Source of the DNA: Planctomycetaceae bacterium
GTDB taxonomy: Bacteria; Planctomycetota; Phycisphaerae; Phycisphaerales; SM1A02
Length of the DNA stretch: 64,000 nucleotides
Direction of reading: 5' to 3'
Assembly: GCA_947490615.1 (NCBI GenBank)
Contig: CANLHK010000002.1
Span: 186,001 to 250,000, forward strand
Shown here: piece after piece, positions 8,072 to 15,704 of the stretch
How the letters are laid out: each line of letters starts with the position of its first letter
How positions within the stretch are numbered: position 1 is the first letter of the stretch
Translations under genes and position numbers: made by a program
Notes under the pieces: generated by a model
Databases searched by the model: none
What the model saw: the letters and a program-made list of their open reading frames with translations, nothing else
Told to the model about the DNA's origin: nothing

Positions 8072-8989
8072 ATGACCCGATTCGTTTCCATCCGCGTGCT
8101 CTGTCTGGTCGTGGCGCTGGGCTACTGGTCTTGCGCTGCGTACCAACTCTGGGCTGGATCCGCCTCGACGCCGCTTCCCCTGCGCGAGCTCTGCGCGTTC
8201 CTGTTGAGTTACGAAAGTGAGACCGCTGCGCACCTCGTGGTTGGCCTTGAGTTTGGTCTTGGTGCCGCCGTGTTGGCAGCAGGCACGCGCGTGGCGGGCG
8301 TCCTCGGCGCGGGGCTTCTTGGGTTTGTAGCGTTGTCGAGCGTTTCAGCATCGCTGCGGACGGGAAGCTTCCTTCCCTCCTTTCTCATGCTGGTTGTTGC
8401 AGTGGGTTTGCTGCTCTGGTCCCGTTGGATTCCACGGCCGGCTCCTCGCGCAAGTGAGCGACGCGGTCTGAGCCCTGCATGGTCCGCGTTTGCAGGGATC
8501 GCTGCGGGAACCGTTGCGTCGCACTTGGCTGCGCATACTTCGTTCAAGCCCGATCGGGCCATCGGCGAGGCCGAGGCCCGTGCTCGTGCCATGTCGATCG
8601 ATCTCGATCTCAAGCCCTACATCGGAATTCGGCTCAAAGATTCGCCGCTGGCGAGCTATCTCCCAGCGGTGATCGAAGAAGTCGGTGATGACACGGCGTT
8701 CATCATCTTCTACAACCCGCTTTGCGACGCCTGCCACACACTGTTCGACTCAGTCCTCATGGAGCCGCGAACGGAACGCTTCTTCGCCATCGAGATTCCG
8801 CTCGCTGCCGATGCCGTGGTGGCTCCGCATGAGGAGCTCGGTCCAATCGAGTGTCCGCCCTGCGTGTTTGACTCGCTGCCACCAGGTCCGCTCTGGCTCA
8901 TCGCTCCACCGATGACTGTGAAAGTCGAACGAGGCGTGATCACCTGCGTGGCCGATCGATTCGGTGGCGACTGCTTCAATCCGAAGTAA
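8072..8989 (+). CDS. Membrane protein with a double-CxxC thioredoxin-like domain
   Basis: A 305-residue companion of the preceding gene, 37 bases downstream. Residues 1-120 hold about four membrane segments (LCLVVALGYWSCAAYQLW; LVVGLEFGLGAAVLAAGTR; LMLVVAVGLLLW), followed by one more near 137-155. Residues 180-305 form a single thioredoxin-like domain with CDAC (218-221), CPPC (261-264) and Cys292, the same three-site cysteine plan as the neighbouring protein. The membrane part resembles DoxX/MauE proteins but lacks the CGCFG motif. A TTG two codons earlier could also be the start. The two genes look like one operon for transmembrane disulfide chemistry; the partner protein is unknown. Its 3' end overlaps the end of tilS by 14 bases. 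Confidence 0.75.
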   Translation: MTRFVSIRVLCLVVALGYWSCAAYQLWAGSASTPLPLRELCAFLLSYESETAAHLVVGLEFGLGAAVLAAGTRVAGVLGAGLLGFVALSSVSASLRTGSFLPSFLMLVVAVGLLLWSRWIPRPAPRASERRGLSPAWSAFAGIAAGTVASHLAAHTSFKPDRAIGEAEARARAMSIDLDLKPYIGIRLKDSPLASYLPAVIEEVGDDTAFIIFYNPLCDACHTLFDSVLMEPRTERFFAIEIPLAADAVVAPHEELGPIECPPCVFDSLPPGPLWLIAPPMTVKVERGVITCVADRFGGDCFNPK

Positions 8990-10019
8990 GCGCGGCGATC
9001 TCACGCGCATCGATGCGCAGCACCACTCCGCCCTGACACGCAAAAGTGCGTGGACGCCGCTCCATCGCGGCGGTGCCTTGCAGCGCCGCGTCGAGTATCG
9101 CTCGTGTCGCACCGCCACCCGCAGCGCGCACGAGGCGTGCAAGGGCTTCGGACTGAATCGCCTTGGGAAGCGACTCAAACGATTCGCGAGTCAGAGTTGT
9201 CTGCGAACGCGGCACGAGCTGATCAAGCAATTCGTCGCGCAGTGCGCAGAGGGCTGCCGTCTCTTCGACCATGGCACCTGCCCCAGCGGCGATCTCTTCA
9301 CACAGCGCCGCGAGTGAAGGGTCGCCGCGGATGGCGCCACGGCTGCGAAGTGTGTTCGAGGGATCCTCGCACCAGGTGAGTTGCATCTCGCTGAGGAAGG
9401 CGCGCAACTCCGACCGTCGCATCGCGAGCATCGGCCTGCACAGAACGAGTTGGTCAGCGACGCCGCCTTCCATCGCTCGAACAGGAACAAGACACGCCGC
9501 AGCGTCGATCCCCGCACCGCGTTTGAGCGCGAGGAGGAGACCTTCCGCGCGATCATCGGACTGGTGTGCGAGAAGTACCTGTTGGGCACCCACGCTCACG
9601 GCAAACTCGCGCGTCGCCTGCAATCGCGCAGCACGCGCAGCGTCCAAAATGTTGCCTGTCTCTGCGAGCATCACTCGGCGAATCTCCGCGCGCTGCACGC
9701 CAAGAAATCTCGCCAGAGCGATCGCATGCTCAGCCTCACGGCGATTGTCCGCGCGCAGACCGTGGTCAATCGCGAGGACCGAGAAACCCTTGAGCGTCGC
9801 TGAAGTGCGTTCGCGCAAGGCTGCGACGAGTACGAGCATCGCCATCGAATCGCCACCACCACTCACACAACAGACGACTGGTGACTCGGCCTTGACGCCA
9901 GCAGCGTGGAGACCGCGCTGAGTCCGTTGAGCGAGAGGGTGACGCGACGCGCGCAGCAAGAGGTCAGCGCGGGAGAGCCTCATGGGCGTGTCGGGATCCA
10001 TCAGAGGATTCGTGGACAT
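8976..10019 (-). CDS. tilS: tRNA(Ile)-lysidine synthase
   Basis: A 347-residue N-type ATP pyrophosphatase that converts C34 of the AUA-reading tRNA-Ile to lysidine. The P-loop SGGGDS (53-58) is intact. Downstream segments fit TilS: AIDHGLR, LARFLGVQ, LAHQSDDRAEGLLLALKRG (the usual form is AHHxDDQAET) and CRPMLAMRRSELRAFL. The C-terminal substrate-binding domain seems short or divergent. The start is placed at 10019, 7 nt after the upstream stop, which fits translational coupling; ATGs a few codons in are possible. It is the last gene of a minus-strand operon that begins with a sigma factor, an unusual setting for a tRNA-modification gene. Confidence 0.93.
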   Translation of the reverse strand: MSTNPLMDPDTPMRLSRADLLLRASRHPLAQRTQRGLHAAGVKAESPVVCCVSGGGDSMAMLVLVAALRERTSATLKGFSVLAIDHGLRADNRREAEHAIALARFLGVQRAEIRRVMLAETGNILDAARAARLQATREFAVSVGAQQVLLAHQSDDRAEGLLLALKRGAGIDAAACLVPVRAMEGGVADQLVLCRPMLAMRRSELRAFLSEMQLTWCEDPSNTLRSRGAIRGDPSLAALCEEIAAGAGAMVEETAALCALRDELLDQLVPRSQTTLTRESFESLPKAIQSEALARLVRAAGGGATRAILDAALQGTAAMERRPRTFACQGGVVLRIDAREIAALTSD

Positions 10020-10026
10020 GCGTGGC

Positions 10027-11670
10027 TCAGTGTGGAGCACTCCGCGGCTCGAGGTCGCCAACCGCGGCAGCTGGCACGCCATCACGATTGTGCGCTGCAG
10101 GCTTCGTCTCAAGATGCCCGGGAGATTCGATGTCGACGAGCGCATGCACACGCAAGTTTGTCGGCAGGTCGTACCGGAATCGCACGCGTCCCATGCGCTC
10201 CAGCAGATCGGAGAGCGCGGACAGACCACGCGAGACTCGGTCTTGCTTGCCTTCAACGACGAGCGGCTGCCACCGTCGAAGGAGCGTCGCAGCGCGAGGC
10301 CCATCACAGAATCCAAGTCCGTCGACCTTGGGGTGCTCGTCTTCACTGCATGAAGAATCGGACAATCGCTCTGACACGCGGGTGAGCCACTGAGGGTCAC
10401 TCGCGTACACCTGCCAACCGCCGCACGGAGTGGGGACGGTCTTCCAGCAGAGTTGGCAGTGACCGAGTTTGACCGCGGCGCCGAGATAGCGATCCGCAGC
10501 GAGCCCAAGCTCTGCACACACGCGCGCGCTGTGGTTCGCTGCAGGCTCGATCTCCTTGGCTTGCTGAGGGTCTGCGCGCCGTTGATCGCTCCGAGGGACC
10601 GCTACCAATTGTTGAATGCTGCAAGAAACGCCCCGCATGAAGTGGTCCTGCTCGAGCTCACCTTGCTCTGGGTCTTCGATTCGCCACGCGCAGGCGAAGG
10701 TCGGCCGCTGATGGTCGTTGGACATCCCGAGAAGAAAAACGCGCTCACCCGAGAGGTTGGCGCGCATTGCTGGAGGCGGCTTGAGTTCTGGAAGGAGCGC
10801 CATCAAAAATCCATCGGCCTTGCGAGGGAGTCCATCTGCCGGGTGAGCGATCGCAAGGACTGCGTGTTCCTCCAGCGCGCGCATCAAGTGCGCGTCCAAG
10901 GGCCGCGGATCGGGAGTGAGATCCACGGGTGGCGTGTCGTAGCTTCCAGTGATCTCCGCGTGCAGACCGCGCTTCTCACCACGCAACGCGATCGTCGTCG
11001 CACCACCCATCGGCGCGCTGTGACGCATGAACACCCGCACCGATGCGTCGTCAGCAAGCAGTCCTTGCATCAACGGTTCGCCGATGAGTGAGCCTGCGGG
11101 ATCTTCCTTCGGTACGCGCAACGCTGACGCATCCATCAGCGCACGACCATGGGCCGTTGCTGGTGCGATGAGCAACCAGCCTCCGACTCGACGCATCGCG
11201 AGGAGTTCAGTCGCGCTTTCAAATCGGCCTGGCACCGTCATTTTGCCGCCAAGCATTCGCAGCAAATGGGCGCAGCGCTGGTCATCGCTTTCGAAACCAA
11301 GAAGCCATGAGCCATCCTCGGTTCCACCTGGAAGCAAGAATGCGATTCTCCCCGCAAAAAGATCCTGCGCGAGAAGCTCGCTTGGAGCTTTCGCACGCTT
11401 GGCTAAGAGATCAAAGGTTGCGCGCGCATCGGCTCCAGCGAAGGCATCAAGAATCGGGCGCACCACCGCACCGCGATCGCCTTCGAGGAGATCCGCCACT
11501 CCACGGGCGTCGAGCGCGAAGACCGCATCTTTGGGAGCCAATGCGAACCCAGCATTGTCGGCGTGGGTGGAGAGCGAGAAGCAGCCTATGAGCGCCGCGC
11601 ATCCGCAGCTGAAAGCACGCATTGCTCGCCTGACCGCGGTGCCTCGCATGGTCGACGCGCGCATCGGCAT
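10027..11670 (-). CDS. Secreted protein of unknown function in the sigma-factor operon
   Basis: A 547-residue protein I do not recognise. The N-terminus looks like a Sec signal peptide (Arg-rich start, then FSCGCAALIGCFSLSTHADNAG, cleavage near residue 38). The mature part has no membrane helix, is rich in Asp and Ala, and contains phrases such as PKDAVFALDARGVADLL and GSWLLGFESDDQR reminiscent of large planctomycete exported proteins. The second half contains scattered cysteines, including CQLCW. Several in-frame ATGs lie near the start; the first is chosen because it is 2 nt from the upstream stop. It sits between a single-pass membrane protein and tilS, in an operon headed by an ECF sigma factor. 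Confidence 0.7.
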   Translation of the reverse strand: MPMRASTMRGTAVRRAMRAFSCGCAALIGCFSLSTHADNAGFALAPKDAVFALDARGVADLLEGDRGAVVRPILDAFAGADARATFDLLAKRAKAPSELLAQDLFAGRIAFLLPGGTEDGSWLLGFESDDQRCAHLLRMLGGKMTVPGRFESATELLAMRRVGGWLLIAPATAHGRALMDASALRVPKEDPAGSLIGEPLMQGLLADDASVRVFMRHSAPMGGATTIALRGEKRGLHAEITGSYDTPPVDLTPDPRPLDAHLMRALEEHAVLAIAHPADGLPRKADGFLMALLPELKPPPAMRANLSGERVFLLGMSNDHQRPTFACAWRIEDPEQGELEQDHFMRGVSCSIQQLVAVPRSDQRRADPQQAKEIEPAANHSARVCAELGLAADRYLGAAVKLGHCQLCWKTVPTPCGGWQVYASDPQWLTRVSERLSDSSCSEDEHPKVDGLGFCDGPRAATLLRRWQPLVVEGKQDRVSRGLSALSDLLERMGRVRFRYDLPTNLRVHALVDIESPGHLETKPAAHNRDGVPAAAVGDLEPRSAPH

Positions 11671-11672
11671 CC

Positions 11673-12110
11673 TCAGGATTTCTTGAATGGTGCGGCCGCG
11701 TCCGAGGGCACCTCGACCTTTTCGGCGGTCGTTGCAGGACTCTCGGCGGCAAAGGGCGCGACGACCGCGCGGAGCGTCTCGATCCCATCACCCATCGCAG
11801 CACGCTGGTTGCGCAGGCGCGACTCCACAACATTGGCAACAGGGAGCGACAGCGCGACACTGCCCGATCCGCTGGATTGCTGACGCATGATCGGCATCCA
11901 ATCGCGCAAGAGCGGCAGCATGCACAGCATCGCAATCACGCAGAGCGCAACCATTCCGAGGTGCACGAGACGGCGCGGGAAGTCCGCGAGGATCGCGTCA
12001 GTGAGCTCCTCAACATCGCGCGCACCCCGACCTCGACCCGTCAACACCCGCGCCTCACGGCGAAGCTGCAACAGGACGCGAACAAGGATGCGCTCGGCGC
12101 GGTGGCTCAT
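11673..12110 (-). CDS. Single-pass membrane protein, candidate partner of the sigma factor
   Basis: A 145-residue protein with an Arg-rich cytoplasmic N-terminus (about 1-48), one transmembrane helix (HLGMVALCVIAMLCMLPLL, about 50-68) and an external tail ending in a Pro/Ala/Glu/Lys stretch. Its start overlaps the sigma-factor stop by ATGA. This topology and position resemble anti-sigma factors encoded after ECF sigma genes. However, I see no zinc anti-sigma HxxxCxxC motif and no named anti-sigma domain, so this role is only an inference. Confidence 0.65.
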   Translation of the reverse strand: MSHRAERILVRVLLQLRREARVLTGRGRGARDVEELTDAILADFPRRLVHLGMVALCVIAMLCMLPLLRDWMPIMRQQSSGSGSVALSLPVANVVESRLRNQRAAMGDGIETLRAVVAPFAAESPATTAEKVEVPSDAAAPFKKS

Positions 12111-12688
12111 CGCAGCACATCCTCCGCAGCGCGAACGCCCGAACGCTCGATGGCCTCAAGCATGCGCCTGCGCGCACGGAAAAGATGGCTCTTCACTGTT
12201 CCCTCGGGCATGGAGAGTTCGGTTGAGATCTGTTGGACAGACCAGTGTTGCTGATGAAAGAGCAGCACGATCTCGCGCTGCGGGCTGACCAACGACGCCA
12301 TCGCGATCTCCACCATCTTGGAGATGCTCTGGGTGCGTTCCGCTTCGATGGTCTCCGTTGCAGGAGTCTGCGCGTCTGAGGCGCGGAAAGCGATCACATC
12401 GCTGTCGGCGATGGGCCGCATCTTCTGCTGGTGATTCACCAACAGGCGCTTGCCGATGGTGAACAGCCATGTGGAGAAACGGAAGCGTTCATCAAAGCGA
12501 TCGAGCGATCGAATCACGCGGACGAACGACTCCTGCGCGAGATCCTCCGCGAGATCGCTCTTCCCGCACAGTCGGAACAGGAATGCTTCAAGTGGCCGTT
12601 GGTAGGAACTGATGAGCAGCGCAATCGCCTCGCGGTCGCCGCGACGCGCGCGTTGGATGGTGGAGCGTTCGGTGTGCAGGTCAAGCAT
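12107..12688 (-). CDS. ECF-type RNA polymerase sigma factor
   Basis: A 193-residue sigma-70 family protein with regions 2 and 4 only. Region 2 spans about 24-90 (YQRPLEAFLFRL, DLAEDLAQESFVRVIRSLDRFD, FSTWLFTIGKRLLVNH). Region 4 spans about 135-185 (LVSPQREIVLLFHQQ, SVQQISTELSMPEGTVKSHLFRARRRM). The ATG at 12688 is chosen because homology begins there and longer frames add an unrelated tail; AAGGT lies about 10 nt upstream. It is the first gene of an operon with a membrane protein, a secreted protein and tilS. It probably recruits polymerase to its own promoter and others in response to an envelope signal, which is an inference from the downstream genes. Confidence 0.92.
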   Translation of the reverse strand: MLDLHTERSTIQRARRGDREAIALLISSYQRPLEAFLFRLCGKSDLAEDLAQESFVRVIRSLDRFDERFRFSTWLFTIGKRLLVNHQQKMRPIADSDVIAFRASDAQTPATETIEAERTQSISKMVEIAMASLVSPQREIVLLFHQQHWSVQQISTELSMPEGTVKSHLFRARRRMLEAIERSGVRAAEDVLR

Positions 12689-12938
12689 GGGTGAACAGAC
12701 CTTGGCGAGCCGTTGGCGACGCGGCGACGCTGCGTGCGTCGAGTGTACGGGTTGGGATCGTGATCGTTCCTGCAATTGGAAGATCGGGCGAAACTCCGAA
12801 GCCTCCTGCGGAGTCACGAGGCAACGGCCGACAATGCCTGCGATTGCGACCAATGCCCTCAGTCAGAGCTCCCTCTTGACGTCGAGGCCCGAGAGCCATG
12901 CGCCTCGCACCCACCGAGAGCTCGGTGAGCAGTTGCCC

Positions 12939-13694
12939 TTAGGCGGCCCGCGCTCGTCCCTTGCCTTCGAGCCCACTCCGAGGGATCGCCACGATCCGTC
13001 GAAGCGCATCGAGCATTTCAAACGGCGAATCGGCCGAGAAGTGGGCGCCGATCTCGTCGGCAAGCCCAGGGACGCGGCCAAAGACCCCTCCGCCAACCCC
13101 AATGCGAAGTCCCGGAACCGGATCCTGCCGTCGCACCGCATCAAGCAGACGCCTGAGGCGCGGTGCGTCCGCGCCAGCCCCCGCGAAGCTCACCACGAAG
13201 TCGGGACTGCGACGACCAAGCTCCGCGTAGAGGTCGTCCGACTCAACCCCACCGCCGAGAAAGAGAACATCGAAGCCATCCGCCTCGGCGACCCCAGCAA
13301 AGATCTCACCAGCGAGCTCCTCGCTCGCGGCCCGCCCGCTGGTCACAAGAACCTCGCGGCACCGTGAAGGCATCTTGGTGAGCCCACATTCCAATCGCTG
13401 GACGAGTTGGGTCAGCAGGAGCAGACCCGCGTGCTCATGGACTGAAGCGATCTGGTCCCTGCGCGAGAGCTCATCAATGGCCGCGCACGCCGGCCATGCG
13501 AGCTCAGTGAGCGCTTGCAAAGCGTCGTTCCCGTGGGTGATGTACTCGCGAAGGATGTCGCGGCAGCCGATCCGATCGCCTGCGATCAAGCGTTCAGTGA
13601 ACCGTGCGAGGCTCGGCGCAGACTTCTGTGAAGCATGTCGAGAGCGTGAATTCGAGGAGGAATGTCCGTGGGGTCCGTCAAAGGCCTGAGGCAT
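12939..13694 (-). CDS. B12-binding-fold protein lacking the cobalamin-ligand motif
   Basis: A 251-residue protein with the layout of a CarH/methionine-synthase-type cobalamin module. A helical cap lies at about 30-105, followed by a Rossmann-like domain at about 112-215 (REVLVTSG, ADGFDVLFLGGGVESDDLYAEL, PDFVVSFAG, IGVGGGVFG). In the cap the Glu87-His88 pair of the W-x9-EH signature is present, but the Trp position is Ser77. In the B12 domain the DxHxxG loop that ligates cobalt is replaced by SGRAASEELAG, with no His. It therefore probably does not bind cobalamin in the base-off/His-on way. No DNA-binding HTH is seen. A GGAG lies about 8 nt before the ATG. Role unknown; perhaps a sensor or scaffold. 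Confidence 0.72.
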   Translation of the reverse strand: MPQAFDGPHGHSSSNSRSRHASQKSAPSLARFTERLIAGDRIGCRDILREYITHGNDALQALTELAWPACAAIDELSRRDQIASVHEHAGLLLLTQLVQRLECGLTKMPSRCREVLVTSGRAASEELAGEIFAGVAEADGFDVLFLGGGVESDDLYAELGRRSPDFVVSFAGAGADAPRLRRLLDAVRRQDPVPGLRIGVGGGVFGRVPGLADEIGAHFSADSPFEMLDALRRIVAIPRSGLEGKGRARAA

Positions 13695-13945
13695 GGCCGT
13701 GCTCCAAAATCGAAGCAGCGTGAAGCGTCCACTTCACCCAATTCGCGACTGATCAAGGGGCCGGATCCTCCGACTTGTGGGGTGCGGCCTGCTGTCAGGC
13801 CACCGAGACAAGCGTGGCTCAACCATGGCATTTCGCCCACTGCTGCGGACAGGACGCGATCGCGAGAATCGAGGTTCGTGCCTTTCGCCGTCGCGCAATC
13901 CATGCCCAAATCACGCGCGACACCCGACGAAAGAGAGCAGATTGG

Positions 13946-14722
13946 TCAGGCGGCTTGCGGCGAGGTCGCGGCGACCGTCGCGCAACTTGCTACGCATGTT
14001 CCCATTGTGAGTGCGTGTTGTTGCACCGACTCGAAACCAGCGTCGAGCATGGCGGCGCGAAGTCGGTCGCGATCGAGAAAGGTTTCGACGGACCGCGGCA
14101 GATAGCGATAAGCACCTGAGCCATCGCGGGCGATGAGTGTTGCAGTCCACGGCATGATGCGGTGGGTGTAGAACCGATTGAGCGCGCGCACAACCGCGTT
14201 GCGTGGTTCATCAAACTCGAGCACCACCAGTCGTCCGCACGGCCGAAGAATGCGCCGAAACTCACGAAGTGCCCGGAGCGGGTCTCCGACATTGCGCAAT
14301 CCAAAGGCGATCGATACGACATCCACACTCGCGTCCTGCAACTCAAGGGCCGTCGCATCGCCATGGGCGTAACTCGGCGTGGCAAAGGGGTGCACGCGCC
14401 GCGCACTCTTCGCGCGGGCGCAGTCGAGCATCGCGGGCGTGAAGTCAAAGCCACGGACAGTGCGTGCCGGCGCAAGGGCGAAGATTTCGGTGAGGTCGCC
14501 TGTGCCACACGCAATGTCAACGACGTCGTCGGTCGCTTGGACCGCCGCGAGACGCACCGCAGCGCGGCGCCAAGCTTGGTCGAGCCCGAACGAATGCAAT
14601 CGATTGTTGAGGTCGTAGGCGCGTGCGATCGAAGCAAACATCGCCTGCACCTTGAGCGCCTTGTCGGCACGCTGGTGCGGGTCATTCGCAAGTTCATGCT
14701 GCTCCCAGACGGCTTTCGGCAT
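13946..14722 (-). CDS. ubiE: Ubiquinone/menaquinone biosynthesis C-methyltransferase UbiE
   Basis: A 258-residue SAM-dependent methyltransferase that methylates demethylmenaquinone (or the ubiquinone precursor) in the last steps of quinone synthesis. The N-terminal hallmark AYDLNNRLHSFGLDQAWRR is followed by SAM motif I VVDIACGTGDLT and the post-motif IAFGLRNVGDPLRALREFRRIL, then the VLEFDEP strand. Length is slightly above normal. An ideal -10 (TATACT) lies 7 nt before the ATG with no Shine-Dalgarno sequence, so the message is probably leaderless. It is divergent from the amidohydrolase-like gene and stands alone; other men genes are not in the window. Confidence 0.93.
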   Translation of the reverse strand: MPKAVWEQHELANDPHQRADKALKVQAMFASIARAYDLNNRLHSFGLDQAWRRAAVRLAAVQATDDVVDIACGTGDLTEIFALAPARTVRGFDFTPAMLDCARAKSARRVHPFATPSYAHGDATALELQDASVDVVSIAFGLRNVGDPLRALREFRRILRPCGRLVVLEFDEPRNAVVRALNRFYTHRIMPWTATLIARDGSGAYRYLPRSVETFLDRDRLRAAMLDAGFESVQQHALTMGTCVASCATVAATSPQAA

Positions 14723-14729
14723 AGCGGCG

Positions 14730-14735
14730 AGTATA
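14730..14735 (-). promoter_or_regulatory. Putative -10 element of leaderless ubiE
   Basis: Minus strand TATACT, spacer CGCCGCT (7 nt), then ATG. It is the closest match to the sigma-70 -10 consensus among the start-proximal hexamers in this window. Confidence 0.55.
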
Positions 14736-14766
14736 GGGAACCATCCCGCGTGCTCCTGCGCTCGGG

Positions 14767-14772
14767 TACATT
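14767..14772 (+). promoter_or_regulatory. Putative -10 element of the amidohydrolase-like gene
   Basis: TACATT, 8 nt, then ATG at 14781. It faces away from the ubiE element, leaving under 60 bases between the two divergent start codons. That leaves room for two compact promoters only. Confidence 0.4.
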
Positions 14773-14780
14773 TCGCCTTG

Positions 14781-15704
14781 ATGATCGTCGACCTCGACAT
14801 GCGCCATTGGACGCGCACCGATGAACTCGGTGACGAGCTCGCTGCAGCCATCCGCCGCGCCGGAGCTGAGCGTTGGGTGCAGCCTGATGCGAGTTCAGAC
14901 TCACTGCTGAGCGCCGCCCAGTGCGTCGACGCGGGAGTGTTGTGCGGTTTCGAGAGCCGGCTCCTCAAAGGCGCGCTCTCCGAGGCAAGCATGCGCGCCG
15001 TCGCGGCGCGGGCACCAGGGAGAATCTTCCTCGCGCGCGGCATCGATCCAACGGCGCCCGACGCCTCAACGCGAGTTGAGTCCGCGCGGCGCGAGGGGTT
15101 CTGCGCGATCTGGATGGATCCCGCGATCCAAGGATTCAACCCAACCGACACGCGGGCTATGCGCGTCTTCGATCGCGCGGAAGCGCAGCAACTTCCAGTC
15201 TTCCTTGGTTGGAGCGGACCACAGCCTGCCTCCGCACGACTGGAGTTCTCCCGTCCATACCTGCTCGACGAAGTCGCACGCGCCTTTCCGCGCCTCGCGA
15301 TGGTGCTGGCGGGTTTTGGCGCTCCGTTCCAGCAGGAGACGCTCACGCTGCTTGCCAAGCACGACCGAGTGTTCACGACAACTGCGGGGACGGCGCTGCG
15401 ACCGTGGGAGCTGTTGCACACGCTGCAGTCCTGCCGCGACTATGGCGTCGAGCAAAAGATCCTCTTCGCCTCAGGCTTTCCATTCGACACTCCCGCTCGG
15501 GCGATGGAAGCCATTTACAGCGTGAACGGAATGCTCGCGATGACTTCTCTCCCGCATATTGCCCGATCAGCGCTTCGTGAATTGGTGGAGCGTGACTCCA
15601 TCAGCTTGCTCGGGCTCGGCGTTCCCCCCGCCGCATCAGACTTTGCCGCGACACGCGCGCTCGCTGCGGAGAGCCCACTGCGTCTCACAGGAGAGTCCGC
15701 GTGA
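14781..15704 (+). CDS. Amidohydrolase-fold (COG2159-like) protein without metal ligands
   Basis: A 307-residue protein whose overall layout fits the Amidohydro_2 TIM-barrel family. It starts with the strand MIVDLDMRHW, has FPRLAMVLAGFGAP in the middle and ILFASGFPFDTPARAMEAI near the end. In active members the first strand carries D-x-H-x-H and the last carries G-(S/T)-D-x-P. Here the positions read D-L-D-M-R and A-S-G-F-P, so the metal-binding His pair and the final Asp are all missing. It is probably not a metal-dependent hydrolase. The ATG at 14781 is chosen since the family begins there. The stop overlaps the GTG start of the next lipoprotein gene (GTGA), so both are translated together; it may work with that lipoprotein. 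Confidence 0.7.
   Translation: MIVDLDMRHWTRTDELGDELAAAIRRAGAERWVQPDASSDSLLSAAQCVDAGVLCGFESRLLKGALSEASMRAVAARAPGRIFLARGIDPTAPDASTRVESARREGFCAIWMDPAIQGFNPTDTRAMRVFDRAEAQQLPVFLGWSGPQPASARLEFSRPYLLDEVARAFPRLAMVLAGFGAPFQQETLTLLAKHDRVFTTTAGTALRPWELLHTLQSCRDYGVEQKILFASGFPFDTPARAMEAIYSVNGMLAMTSLPHIARSALRELVERDSISLLGLGVPPAASDFAATRALAAESPLRLTGESA

Noticed and set aside
7417-8091. A 224-codon minus-strand frame
   Set aside because: It is antisense to the well-supported double-CxxC membrane protein gene and shows no conserved motifs.
12939-13694. Functional CarH-type B12 photoreceptor
   Set aside because: No MerR-type DNA-binding domain and no DxHxxG motif.
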